The notes under the pieces were generated by a model. That model ran no database searches, was not told the origin of the DNA, and saw nothing but the letters and a program-made list of their open reading frames with translations. From assembly GCA_023168345.1 (NCBI GenBank), contig AP025689.1, positions 360,001 through 424,000 on the forward strand: 64,000 nucleotides of DNA, given 5' to 3'. The stretch is from Lysinibacillus sp. PLM2. GTDB taxonomy: Bacteria > Bacillota > Bacilli > Bacillales_A > Planococcaceae. Positions within the stretch are counted from its first letter, which is position 1. The number at the start of each line of letters is the position of its first letter. A program made the position numbers and the translations under genes. Of the stretch, positions 16,506 to 25,133 are shown piece by piece.

Positions 16506-19500
16506 ATGCTACAAAAAAACGTAGTGAAACCTTTTTATTTATTACTTGCTTTTTTATTATTCATGCAACCAATTTTCTTATCTCAGGGGAATCGTGTTTT
16601 TGCAGAGACTCGAGTAAGTGAATTCGAATTACCATCAATCGAAGAGGATCCAGCAGAATATCAAATAGAAGTTAACACTGTACCAAATGGCGAGTTAGGA
16701 ATAAAGCTCCTTTCTCCAGATAATAACAACGGAGAGTGGCAATTTTTTGATGGGTCACGTTGGGGAAGAATTGATGGAGAAATGCAACTTGCTGAGAATG
16801 GGTTATTCCGTTTTTTCCCGAATAAAGATTGGTATGGTACAACATCCGTTTCCTATGTAGAGCTTTTGGAAGACGGTAACTATTCATTAGAAGAAAAAAA
16901 ATTATCCCTATCAGTTACTCCCATTAATGATGAACCTTACTTAAGCGAAGTAGGGGGCAGTAGTTATTTGAATCTCGCTTTAAGTCAATATGTGACGTAT
17001 CCAGATTTAAATATATATACAAACTCATTTACGTATGAAAGTTGGGTTAACGTTAGCCAAAATCAACCATGGGCAAGGTTCTTTGATACATCCTATGGAG
17101 AAGATAATTTCAATATACATTTTGCCTTTAACAGTAATACAAGAAAACTAGCATTTGAAGCAATTCCACAGAAAGGTTATAGAATAGCAGACTATGTAGT
17201 TACTACCGCTGAGGAGCTTCCTTTAAATGAATGGGTACATGTGGCTGCTGTTTATGATCATGAGAATAAACAAGCCTCTATATACTGGAATGGAGATTTA
17301 AAAGCTTCAGGATATATGGATCTTACTAATATGGCAAATGCCAAAGAAACAAATGCTGGTATAAATCGTCCTCACAATTATTTAGGAGAAAGTACTTGGG
17401 CTCAATTTGATGGTTCCTTTTTAGGAGGGATACGTGATGTTCGCTTCTGGAATAAGGCAAAATCAGAAGCAGAAATTGAAGCTCAGATGAATACTTTAAT
17501 TTCTAATGAACATCTGGTACTTAACTATAAATTCGATGATCCTGAGGCAGTAATAGCCGAAGATACTTCAGGAAATAATCAACATGGATCCATTATTGGA
17601 GCTAGTTTTGTATCAAAAGGGTTTACAAAAAATACCGAAACATTACAAGATACACCAGTTGAAAAAGAATTTGAATTGATTGATGTAGATAATGATAATG
17701 ATGAGTTAACTATTGTGGCTTCTTCATCCAATAGTACCCTTGTTCCAAATGAAAATATTGAAATAATAGATGAAGGAAACAACAAAAAAATGATTATCAC
17801 TCCTGCAGAGGGTCAGTATGGAAACACGACGGTAACTGCTGTAGTTAGTGATGGAATATTAAGTTATCAAAGTAGTTTTCAATTAACTGTAAAACAAAAA
17901 ATGCTTCATCCATCAACAACAATATTTGATAAAAAAACTGTTAATCAAGAAGATATCATCATTACCATAAATCGTCCGGAAGTTACTTTAGATAGTCTTT
18001 CAAATGGTGACAGCCTACTGGAAGAGGGAACGGACTATACAATTAGTAATTCAACTATAATACTGAAAAAAGAATATTTGGCTTCACAGCCTGAAGGGTC
18101 ATCAACAATTACTTTTATCTTTAACGAGGACCGACAAAAAGAAAATTTAAACTTCGAAATTGTTGATACAACGCAGAATAGTCAGGTTGGGCTTACTGAA
18201 GCCATATTTGATAAAAAATCGAGTGCTCAAGAAGATATCATCATTCCAATAGATTTAAAAGGGAACACATTAACAAGTATCAAAAATGGTGAGGCAACAT
18301 TAACGGTTGGAACAGATTATACGATTGAAAACTCAAAAGTAGTACTTAAAAAAGAATACTTAGCAAAACTTCAAAAAGGTTCATCTACACTAAGTTTTGT
18401 ATTTAATGAAGGTGAAGTACAAAGTTTGAATTTAACAGTACAAGACTCAACTTCTAATTCTTCTGATGGGAGTAGCTCAAAACCGCAATCATCGAAAGAA
18501 GAAATCAAAGTTGATGTTAAAACAGGTGATAATAGTTCAGTAGTAAGCCAAACAACTGTAACACGTACGAAACTATCAGATGGTACTGTACAAGATGAAG
18601 TAACGTTGACTGAAGAAAAAACAAAAGAGGCAATTACAAATGTAAAAGGTTCTGGACAAAACACAGCAAGCATTGTGATTCCAGATGACAAGGATGAAGT
18701 TGGACAAGTCGATGTTTCAATTACAAAAGAAGCTGCAAAATCACTAAGTGAGGAAAATGTAAATCTTGAGATCTATACAGATAATGTAAGGATTCAGGTC
18801 CCTGAAAGTTCATTAGATGATTTTGAAGAGAATTTATACTTCCGTGTTATTCCAATTAAAGGTGAAGAACAGCGCCAAGAAGTTGAAAGTCGTGCGCGAG
18901 TTGAAGCGATTGTAAAAGAGGTTGCACGGGATAAAGAAGTCAATGTTGTATCACGTCCAATGACAATTGAAACAAATTTACAAAGTCGTCCAGTGACACT
19001 TATCTTGCCACTACGTGAAGTGGAATTACCAACAAATGCTACAGAAAGAGAAGCCTTCTTAGTTGACTTAGTAATATTCATTGAACATAGTGATGGGGAC
19101 AAAGAATTACTTAAACCGACAGTTGTGCAATATAAAGATGGTCAACTTGGATTGGAATTTGGAATTACAAAGTTTAGTACTTTTACGATTCTAAACATGG
19201 AAGGTTGGGAAGATTTAGTTCCGGATTCAAATCAAGGACAAACTGATGAATATGAACAAGATGAACTAAAGAACCTGGTGCATAAACCTTATATCAGTGG
19301 CTACGGAGATATGTTCCGTCCAAATATGTCCATTACAAGAGCGCAAATGGCATCAATGCTTTCAAGAAATCTAGAAGCAATACCTTCTACAGTGCTATAT
19401 AATGATGTGAAAGTAACGCATTGGGCGTATCCACTGATTATGGAAGCTAAAGGTGCAGGTATCATGACTGGTGTGAATTCTACAACATTTGATCCAAATG

Positions 19501-19910
19501 GAACAGTGACACGTGCGCAAATGGCTGTCATTGCCTATAGATGGATTGAAAACGAATGTAAAAAAGATAATTCTGCTTTTGATAGTTGTCCAAAAATGAT
19601 GAACTATTCTACAGCAACCTTTAGCGATGTTTCATCTAAACATTGGGCAATCGAGGCCATCAGCTTTGTAAAAGAAGCAAAAGTAATGGTAGGTTATGAA
19701 GACAACACATTCCGACCGAATGAAAAACTAACAAGAGCACAAGCCGTTGTTGTGTTAAATAACTTATTTAAACGTGGTCCGTTAACAGGTCTCGTGACAC
19801 CAACCTTCAAAGATGTACCAACAACAAACTGGGCATTTTCGCATATCGAAGAAGCTGCCAAAAAGCATACCATTAACTTCGATTTGAATGGCAATGAATT
19901 GTTAAAATAG
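16506..19910 (+). CDS. Secreted S-layer-homology protein with LamG-like and X2-like modules
   Basis: 1134-residue exported protein bound to the cell wall by SLH domains. A signal peptide (about 1-35, cleavage after VFA) is followed by a cadherin/tandem-type module (about 45-140), a LamG/jellyroll lectin-like module (about 150-345, with EWVHVAAVYDHENKQASIYW and the FLGGIRDVRFWNKAKS end), another Ig-like repeat (about 375-465), two tandem X2-like modules, each IFDKK...QEDIII...GTDYTI...LKKEYLA (about 475-560 and 570-650), a Ser-rich linker, and an unrecognised 300-residue region. Three SLH repeats (about 925-1134) end the protein; they read RAQMASMLSRN, RAQMAVIAYRW and RAQAVVVLNN. The start is the ATG at 16506 after GGGGGA. 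Probably an S-layer-associated carbohydrate-binding adhesin; no catalytic motif seen. Confidence 0.88.
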   Translation: MLQKNVVKPFYLLLAFLLFMQPIFLSQGNRVFAETRVSEFELPSIEEDPAEYQIEVNTVPNGELGIKLLSPDNNNGEWQFFDGSRWGRIDGEMQLAENGLFRFFPNKDWYGTTSVSYVELLEDGNYSLEEKKLSLSVTPINDEPYLSEVGGSSYLNLALSQYVTYPDLNIYTNSFTYESWVNVSQNQPWARFFDTSYGEDNFNIHFAFNSNTRKLAFEAIPQKGYRIADYVVTTAEELPLNEWVHVAAVYDHENKQASIYWNGDLKASGYMDLTNMANAKETNAGINRPHNYLGESTWAQFDGSFLGGIRDVRFWNKAKSEAEIEAQMNTLISNEHLVLNYKFDDPEAVIAEDTSGNNQHGSIIGASFVSKGFTKNTETLQDTPVEKEFELIDVDNDNDELTIVASSSNSTLVPNENIEIIDEGNNKKMIITPAEGQYGNTTVTAVVSDGILSYQSSFQLTVKQKMLHPSTTIFDKKTVNQEDIIITINRPEVTLDSLSNGDSLLEEGTDYTISNSTIILKKEYLASQPEGSSTITFIFNEDRQKENLNFEIVDTTQNSQVGLTEAIFDKKSSAQEDIIIPIDLKGNTLTSIKNGEATLTVGTDYTIENSKVVLKKEYLAKLQKGSSTLSFVFNEGEVQSLNLTVQDSTSNSSDGSSSKPQSSKEEIKVDVKTGDNSSVVSQTTVTRTKLSDGTVQDEVTLTEEKTKEAITNVKGSGQNTASIVIPDDKDEVGQVDVSITKEAAKSLSEENVNLEIYTDNVRIQVPESSLDDFEENLYFRVIPIKGEEQRQEVESRARVEAIVKEVARDKEVNVVSRPMTIETNLQSRPVTLILPLREVELPTNATEREAFLVDLVIFIEHSDGDKELLKPTVVQYKDGQLGLEFGITKFSTFTILNMEGWEDLVPDSNQGQTDEYEQDELKNLVHKPYISGYGDMFRPNMSITRAQMASMLSRNLEAIPSTVLYNDVKVTHWAYPLIMEAKGAGIMTGVNSTTFDPNGTVTRAQMAVIAYRWIENECKKDNSAFDSCPKMMNYSTATFSDVSSKHWAIEAISFVKEAKVMVGYEDNTFRPNEKLTRAQAVVVLNNLFKRGPLTGLVTPTFKDVPTTNWAFSHIEEAAKKHTINFDLNGNELLK

Positions 19911-19937
19911 TCAAGCACACAGTATAAAGAGCACTTC

Positions 19938-19976
19938 TGAAAGCAAGTCTACTAAAACTAGGCTTGCTTTCTTTGT
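19938..19976 (+). terminator. Terminator of the SLH protein gene
   Basis: Stem GAAAGCAAG/CTTGCTTTC (19939-19947 with 19963-19971) extended by CTACT/ACTAGG pairing, then TTTGTGTT. Confidence 0.8.
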
Positions 19977-20057
19977 GTTGTAGTGAAATTCCACATAAGT
20001 ATACCTTCATAATTTTAGAAGAATAGGTAAAGCTAATGAAAAAGGAGGTAAATTCAG

Positions 20058-20204
20058 ATGAAAAAGCTATATTTGTTACTCTTCCTAGCATTTTCTTCAG
20101 TAGCCTTAGTGGGTTGTGGGGACGATGAACTGGAAGATGGGGAACATATTGAAGAAATTGAAGAAGAAGATGAAATCGGTGACGGTGAGATTGATGATGA
20201 GTAA
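20058..20204 (+). CDS. Small acidic lipoprotein (48 residues)
   Basis: Short secreted lipoprotein gene. The signal sequence MKKLYLLLFLAFSSVALVGC carries a textbook lipobox (LVGC), so Cys20 would be lipid-modified. The 28-residue mature part is almost wholly acidic (Glu/Asp with Gly and Ile), without Lys or Arg. AAAGGAGGT seven bases before the ATG is a perfect ribosome binding site, and a terminator follows. The acidic tail could bind cations at the membrane surface. No family recognised. Confidence 0.75.
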   Translation: MKKLYLLLFLAFSSVALVGCGDDELEDGEHIEEIEEEDEIGDGEIDDE

Positions 20205-20238
20205 GGCGTAATAAATGTAATTTACACCTATAAAAAAG

Positions 20239-20273
20239 TACGCATTGGCTAATCAGGCCAATGCGTATTTGCA
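20239..20273. terminator. Bidirectional terminator between lipoprotein and MarR genes
   Basis: Perfect 11-bp stem TACGCATTGGC/GCCAATGCGTA (20239-20249 with 20257-20267), A-run on the left, TTTGC on the right. Confidence 0.8.
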
Positions 20274-20295
20274 TCATGGTATACAACAAAGCAGG

Positions 20296-20724
20296 CTAAT
20301 AATAAAACTTTCTTTGAAGTATATCCATAGCTCGTTCAATCTCTTCTAAATCCTCTTCAGATGCATTTTTAATGCGATCTATAAAATGAGATTCGACCAT
20401 TGCAAAGGCTTCATCCATAACTTTTTCCCCTTCCTTTGAAAGACGAATTAATTGCCTACGTTTATCTATTGAGTCGGTATATTTCTCAATAAGGTTCTTC
20501 TCGCTTAACTTTCTTAGTTCTCGACTTGTATTAGGCATTGATATATATAGGCAATCACTAATTTCACTTGGTGTGACAGGTTGATTCACCGTGATGAATT
20601 CGAGCATGTCATATTGCGCTGGCGTTACGAAATCTGCTTTAGCGTCTTTTGTTAATTCATGTGTCACTCGATAAAAAGAAGCTGTGAACGACACAATTTT
20701 TTGAAAAAGTCTTTTTTTATCCAT
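20296..20724 (-). CDS. MarR-family transcriptional regulator
   Basis: 142-residue winged-helix repressor. The reading head VTPSEISDCLYISMPNTSRE (about residues 50-70) is the DNA-recognition region, followed by the wing DSIDKRRQLIRLSKEG (about 85-100). It is divergent from a quinone-reductase-like gene, and AT-rich palindromes lie in the shared intergenic region. It probably represses that gene and itself, released by a quinone or electrophile, as in the YodB/CatR type systems; that ligand is inference, and no conserved sensor Cys is present. Start is the ATG at 20724, six bases after AGGTGAGGTG; an in-frame GTG at 20733 overlaps it. Confidence 0.85.
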   Translation of the reverse strand: MDKKRLFQKIVSFTASFYRVTHELTKDAKADFVTPAQYDMLEFITVNQPVTPSEISDCLYISMPNTSRELRKLSEKNLIEKYTDSIDKRRQLIRLSKEGEKVMDEAFAMVESHFIDRIKNASEEDLEEIERAMDILQRKFYY

Positions 20725-20746
20725 CAGGTTCACCTCACCTCAAAAC

Positions 20747-20762
20747 ATAACAAATTTGTTAT
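20747..20762. promoter_or_regulatory. Perfect palindrome, candidate MarR operator 1
   Basis: ATAACAAATTTGTTAT is a perfect 16-bp palindrome upstream of the MarR gene, within its likely promoter region. Confidence 0.55.
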
Positions 20763-20779
20763 CAAAAAACAATTATCAT

Positions 20780-20827
20780 TTGACAACTAAATATCGAAAG
20801 GTATATTATTTAATTATCAAATGATAA
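20780..20827 (+). promoter_or_regulatory. Promoter of the quinone reductase gene with overlapping operator 2
   Basis: TTGACA (20780-20785), 18 bases, TATTAT (20804-20809). The -35 is overlapped by TTATCATTTG (20773-20782) and the start region by TTATCA-AA-TGATAA (20814-20827). TTATCATTTGA and TCAAATGATAA form an 11-bp inverted repeat across the promoter, so a dimeric repressor bound there would block RNA polymerase. Confidence 0.6.
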
Positions 20828-20843
20828 GTAAAAGAGGTGCTCT

Positions 20844-21431
20844 ATGAACGTTTTAGTTATTTATACACACCCGAATCATCAAAGCTTATGTTATTCATTT
20901 TTACAAAAGGTTATTGAAGGTAGTGAAAAAAATCCAAAAATTACAGAACTGCAGGTTTTAGATTTATATGAAGAACAATTCCAACCGGCTTTACAATTTA
21001 ATAAACAAAAGCGAAGAAGGGATATGCATCTTGATGCGGAAATGGAGAGATATAGGAAACAAATATCCTGGGCAGATAAAGTTGTATTCATTTATCCGAT
21101 CTGGTGGGGAAGGCCGCCTGCAATGTTGCTTGGATACATCGACCAAGTATTTGCAGCCAATTTTGCTTATAAATTTAAAAATGGACTGTTACCAGATGGA
21201 CTTTTGAAAGGAAAGTCTGCCGTCTGTATATCGACGATGAGAGGACCTACATTCTATCCACGTTTATTACTCCACAATGCACACCAAGTATTGATGAAGA
21301 AAGGCTTGTTTAAATTTACTGGCATGAAAAAAGTGAAGTTTTTTGAATTTGGCTCAATGGAGAAATCAGGAGGAAATCAATCTAAAAAACTAGAAAAAGT
21401 GTTTCAATACTTTCAGAAAATTAGTCGTTAG
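20844..21431 (+). CDS. NAD(P)H dehydrogenase (quinone), flavodoxin-like fold
   Basis: 195-residue flavodoxin-fold oxidoreductase of the NQO/KefF type. It carries out two-electron reduction of quinones with NAD(P)H using FMN or FAD. The N-terminal VIYTHPNHQSLCYSF phosphate loop, the family-typical VFIYPIWWGRPPAMLLGYID (about 84-103) and the STMRGP loop (about 135) are present. GAGGTG precedes the ATG. Its promoter is embedded in palindromes and it is transcribed away from a MarR gene, the usual arrangement for inducible quinone detoxification. Confidence 0.87.
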   Translation: MNVLVIYTHPNHQSLCYSFLQKVIEGSEKNPKITELQVLDLYEEQFQPALQFNKQKRRRDMHLDAEMERYRKQISWADKVVFIYPIWWGRPPAMLLGYIDQVFAANFAYKFKNGLLPDGLLKGKSAVCISTMRGPTFYPRLLLHNAHQVLMKKGLFKFTGMKKVKFFEFGSMEKSGGNQSKKLEKVFQYFQKISR

Positions 21432-21514
21432 CAGTAAAGCTGCGGTAAAATGCAGCAGAATGACTTACAATATTGTTAGTAGGGAAAGATATACCTAGTA
21501 AGGACGTGGAACAG

Positions 21515-22204
21515 ATGAAATATCGAAGCATCATACATGGCAAATTTTATAAGAGACTGAATCGTTTTATTGCTGAAGTTTATATAGATGGCATAAAAGA
21601 ACGAGTACATATTAAAAACACGGGACGTTTAAAGGAGCTATTTATCCCCGAAACAGCAGTTCTACTAGAAGAAAGTGACAACCCGGATAGAAAGACAAAG
21701 TACTCCCTTGTCGCAATTGATAAAGATGGTAGATGGGTTAATATTGATTCGCAAGCGCCAAATAAGGTTGTGTATGAAGCGATGAATGAAGGAAAAATAG
21801 TTGAATTCGGAATACCAACTCACCTTAAAAGGGAAGTAACCTATGGTGCATCAAGATTTGATCTTTATTATGAAAAGGATGGACAGAAAGGATTCATTGA
21901 AGTTAAAGGAGTGACCTTAGAAAAAGAAGGGATTGCAATGTTTCCAGATGCGCCAACGATAAGAGGGGCAAAACATGTTTTAGAATTGTCAAAAGCTCAA
22001 CAAGAGGGATACCAAAATGCCATTCTTTTAGTCGTGCAGTTAAAGGGTTGTCGAGAGTTTACACCAAATCGAGAAACTGATCCGGCTTTTGCGGAAGCAT
22101 TGCTTCTTGCGCATCAAGCAGGGGTACAAATTTTAGCCTATGATACGATTGTGGCAGAGGATGGTTTAAAAATTGATCATTCTATTCCAGTTAAACTTTT
22201 TTAA
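21515..22204 (+). CDS. sfsA: SfsA family nuclease-like protein
   Basis: 229-residue SfsA homologue. The N-terminal OB-like part carries VHIKNTGRLKELF (near residue 30), and the C-terminal part carries FIEVKGVTL (near 125), FPDAPTIRGAKHVLEL, and CREFTPNRETDPAFAEAL, all characteristic of the family. The D...EVK arrangement resembles PD-(D/E)XK nucleases. The family name comes from sugar-fermentation stimulation in Escherichia coli; its biochemical role is unsettled. Start is the ATG at 21515, ten bases after AAGGA; the earlier TTG at 21473 has no ribosome binding site. It abuts, by only five bases, a YitT gene that has lost its 5' end. Confidence 0.88.
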   Translation: MKYRSIIHGKFYKRLNRFIAEVYIDGIKERVHIKNTGRLKELFIPETAVLLEESDNPDRKTKYSLVAIDKDGRWVNIDSQAPNKVVYEAMNEGKIVEFGIPTHLKREVTYGASRFDLYYEKDGQKGFIEVKGVTLEKEGIAMFPDAPTIRGAKHVLELSKAQQEGYQNAILLVVQLKGCREFTPNRETDPAFAEALLLAHQAGVQILAYDTIVAEDGLKIDHSIPVKLF

Positions 22205-22209
22205 TTCCC

Positions 22210-22824
22210 TTGTTTGTCAATATAACAAATGGATTACCTGCACTTACAAACGATCCTTTACTTGCATCGATTTATGGAGGTGTCGGTGTCGGTATTGGCT
22301 TAGGTATTGTTATTCGGGTAGGGGGTAACGTTGGCGGCTTTTCATTAATCGCACAAATTTTATATAAAATGAAGTCTGTTAAACATAGCACTTCTCTGTT
22401 GGTGATGGATGGTACGGTTATTATTGCAGGAGGTATTATTTTCTCTCCGGAAATCGCCTTGTATGCTTTAGTTGGTGCATTCATTACAAGAAAAACGATG
22501 GATATTATTATCCATGGCGATAAAAAAGGCTCGAAGGTTGCATATATTATTACCTCAAAAGAATATGAGAAAAAAATAGAAGAAAAAGTTCTCCATGATT
22601 TAGATAGAGGATTAACGAAAATATCAGGAGTCGGTGGCTATACAAATAGTGAGAGAGCCATTATGATGATTGTTCTAAATCCAGTAAAATCAGCTGCACT
22701 TAGAGCAATCGTACAAGAAATTGATCCAGGAGCGTTCATTATTTTATGTGAAGCGACGGAAGTATTCGGAGAAGGTTTTTCTCATTCCTTTCAACCAAGG
22801 GTAGCTAAAACAAATGTATCTTAA
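22210..22824 (+). pseudogene. YitT-family membrane protein, N-terminally truncated
   Basis: The frame encodes the C-terminal two thirds of a YitT-type (DUF161 plus DUF2179) protein: GGVGVGIGLGIVIRVGGNVGG with the following membrane helices, then the cytoplasmic domain with TKISGVGGYTNSERAIMMIVL and EVFGEGF. Full-length relatives are about 280 residues, with some 80-90 residues and two or three helices before this point. Here the frame begins at an unsupported TTG with no ribosome binding site, five bases after the sfsA stop. The 5' part is therefore missing, apparently by recombination joining it to sfsA. It may be a dead remnant; weak translation by read-through from sfsA cannot be excluded. 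Confidence 0.65.
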
Positions 22825-22845
22825 AAAATAAGTATTGATTAAAAG

Positions 22846-22885
22846 GCACACCAGCAAAAGAATTGCTTGGTGTGCTGTTTGCATT
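22846..22885 (+). terminator. Terminator after the sfsA/YitT fragment
   Basis: GCACACCAGCAA pairs with TTGC-TTGGTGTGC, one bulge, followed by TGTTTGCATTTTT. Confidence 0.75.
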
Positions 22886-22937
22886 TTTGAACGGTTCAAA
22901 TCGTGGGGGAAAAAGAGATATCCACTTAAATTAAAAT

Positions 22938-22961
22938 AGAGTGTAAAAAATTTTACACTCT
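22938..22961 (-). terminator. Palindromic terminator after the chemoreceptor gene
   Basis: AGAGTGTAAAA and TTTTACACTCT form a perfect stem; on the minus strand TATTTTAATTT follows. Confidence 0.6.
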
Positions 22962-22970
22962 ACGATTAGA

Positions 22971-24680
22971 TTAAGAGATTTTAAACGTATTTACTGCGGT
23001 TTTCAGGTCCTCTGCCATATTAGCAAGTGCTTGGGCAGAAGCAGTTATCTCTTCCATGGAAGCTAATTGTTCCTCAGCTCCAGCTGCAACGCTTTGAGAA
23101 TTAGAAGCAGCTTCTTCAGCACTTTTAGATATATTTTGAATTTTTCGGCTCATATTTTCAACAGATGCTGCAATTTGCTCTGATGTAACTGATACTTCTT
23201 CTGATTTTTTTGCTACATCGAAAGCAGACTTTAAAATTTTCTCGAAAGACTCTCCTGTTTCATGTATTAACTGTAAACCGGTTTCGACTTCTGATGTACA
23301 TTTATCCATTGAAGAGACAGCACCTTGTGTGTTGTTTTGAATATCTAAAATAAGATATGTAATCTGCTCTGCAGAACGTTTTGATTCTTCTGCTAATTTT
23401 CTAACTTCTTCAGCAACTACGGCAAACCCTTTCCCGTGCTCACCAGCTCTTGCAGCTTCAATCGCCGCATTTAGTGCTAATAAATTCGTTTGTTCAGAGA
23501 TTCCTGTGATAACAGCGACTATTTTTTCAATCTCCGATGAACGATTACCAAGCTCCTTAATTACACTTGATGAGGCTTGGACAGTATTGCTGATAGAATT
23601 CATTTGATTAATTGTTTTATTTAAGGCTACATTGCCTTTTTCGGATTCTTCGGAAGTTGTATTTGAATGCTTAGAAACGAGTGAAATAGAATTAGCTATT
23701 TCTCCAATGCTCGTTGCCGTATTTTGCATTGAGATAGCTATCTCCTCTGTATCATTTAATGAACTTTCCGCACCGGTAGCCAGAAGTGTGCTCGCCTCTG
23801 CAATATGTTGTGAGGCATTGCTTGTTTCTTCAGCACTTGCGATCAATTCTTCAGAGGATGATGCAACCTGATTGGATGCATCGCGAACATTCTTGACTAA
23901 TCTATTTAATTGGCTAAGCATTTCATTAAAGGAATGAGCTAACGATCCAATTTCATCCTTTGATTGGTATGTACTTTGTACAGTTAAGTCACCGCGCTCA
24001 GCCTTTTTCATCAATTTTTCCATTTCTTTTGTTGGTTTTGAAATGAGTTGTGAAATGACCCAACTTAGTCCAACATATAAAACTAACGCACCAACGATGA
24101 TACTAATTAATAAAATCAATGATGTGCTTATATCTTTTTCGTTTTGTTCATTTTCTGTTTTGGCTTCTAAATTATTTACATTGATAAGATTGGAATACAA
24201 ATCATCTATTTCGTTTACTAAAGGAGCTACTTCAGCTACATATAAATTATAGCTTTCTGTATTTTGATTTTTTATTGCTAAACTCATTACTTCATCCTTT
24301 AAGTCATAGAATTCTGCCTCTAAAGCATCGAGTTTTTCTAGTAATCCTAATTTCTCTGGATCATCGGTTTGATAGGATTGTCGTAAATCTTCGTTTGCTT
24401 TTATTCTTTCGTTAATGGAAAGTAAAAGCTCCTCGTTACGGCTAATTCTTGTATTAATCATTAATTCTATTAATGCTAGTCGGATATATTGCGAATTGCT
24501 TTTCAGTTCACTCACAGTTTCGATTGGAGTGAGTTTGTTATCATACATATCGCTCAATTTATTTCCCATTTTCGAAAATTGGGTATAGCTAATGACGCCT
24601 ATTAATATAAGGCTTATTAAAGTAACGACTAATAGCAAAGTGAATTTTTGAGTAAGTTTTAGATTTTTGATCCACTTCAT
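22971..24680 (-). CDS. Methyl-accepting chemotaxis protein
   Basis: 569-residue membrane chemoreceptor. One helix near residues 12-32, a four-helix-bundle extracellular sensor (about 35-185), a second helix (about 188-210), a HAMP domain (about 212-265), and the signalling domain. The hairpin tip reads [51 protein letters not shown] in part (around 380-430). It transmits ligand binding to CheA/CheW. Start is ATG with AAAAGGAGACC upstream. Stand-alone gene; ligand unknown. Ends in AVNTFKIS without a CheR-docking pentapeptide. Confidence 0.9.
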   Translation of the reverse strand: MKWIKNLKLTQKFTLLLVVTLISLILIGVISYTQFSKMGNKLSDMYDNKLTPIETVSELKSNSQYIRLALIELMINTRISRNEELLLSINERIKANEDLRQSYQTDDPEKLGLLEKLDALEAEFYDLKDEVMSLAIKNQNTESYNLYVAEVAPLVNEIDDLYSNLINVNNLEAKTENEQNEKDISTSLILLISIIVGALVLYVGLSWVISQLISKPTKEMEKLMKKAERGDLTVQSTYQSKDEIGSLAHSFNEMLSQLNRLVKNVRDASNQVASSSEELIASAEETSNASQHIAEASTLLATGAESSLNDTEEIAISMQNTATSIGEIANSISLVSKHSNTTSEESEKGNVALNKTINQMNSISNTVQASSSVIKELGNRSSEIEKIVAVITGISEQTNLLALNAAIEAARAGEHGKGFAVVAEEVRKLAEESKRSAEQITYLILDIQNNTQGAVSSMDKCTSEVETGLQLIHETGESFEKILKSAFDVAKKSEEVSVTSEQIAASVENMSRKIQNISKSAEEAASNSQSVAAGAEEQLASMEEITASAQALANMAEDLKTAVNTFKIS

Positions 24681-25133
24681 TCGATTGGTCTCCTTTTTTA
24701 ATAGATGATTAATAGAGTTGTTCTTACTTTGAATTATATCTGAAAATTTAGGTATATGTTAATAGTTTGATTCAGTTTTTAGAATAGTTTGTATTCAAAT
24801 GAATTTTGGATTTGTTAGTTATTTTGACCTATAAACGAAATACGTCTTAATTACTTAGGGAAAATAAGTAAAGTGTTACTAATACAATTTTAGATTTAGT
24901 AGCGTTTTTCCTTTGGAAATCCGAAATTGATGAGTCGGGTATCAGGTTGTAAACAAAGGGTTTTTAAAATTTTTATTATATATGTGTTGACAAAGTTGGA
25001 ATCATAACATAAAGTTTCCTTAAAGAAAATTTTTGTCTTGTAGGAAATGCTTGTACTAGAGAACTGCTAAATTTTTTTACCCCAAAAGTTTCCTTAAGGC
25101 AACAAATATTCCTAAAAACAAGGAGGAGAACAA
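24681..25133. promoter_or_regulatory. Divergent intergenic region with manganese-operon promoter and two MntR-like boxes
   Basis: Between the chemoreceptor and mntA. A promoter TTGACA (24987-24992), 17 bases, TAAAGT (25010-25015) faces mntA. Box 1 (25010-25031) is AAAGTTTCCTTAAAGAAAAT, overlapping the -10. Box 2 (25084-25106) is AAAAGTTTCCTTAAGGCAAC, between promoter and start. Read on the other strand, box 2 gives TTGCCTTAAGGAAACTTTT, matching the MntR operators of B. subtilis mntH and mntA as I remember them. Repression by manganese-loaded MntR is the expected control. Confidence 0.7.

Noticed and set aside
20873-21091. Overlapping frames inside the quinone-reductase gene
   Set aside because: Shadows of the real frame without start signals or family features.
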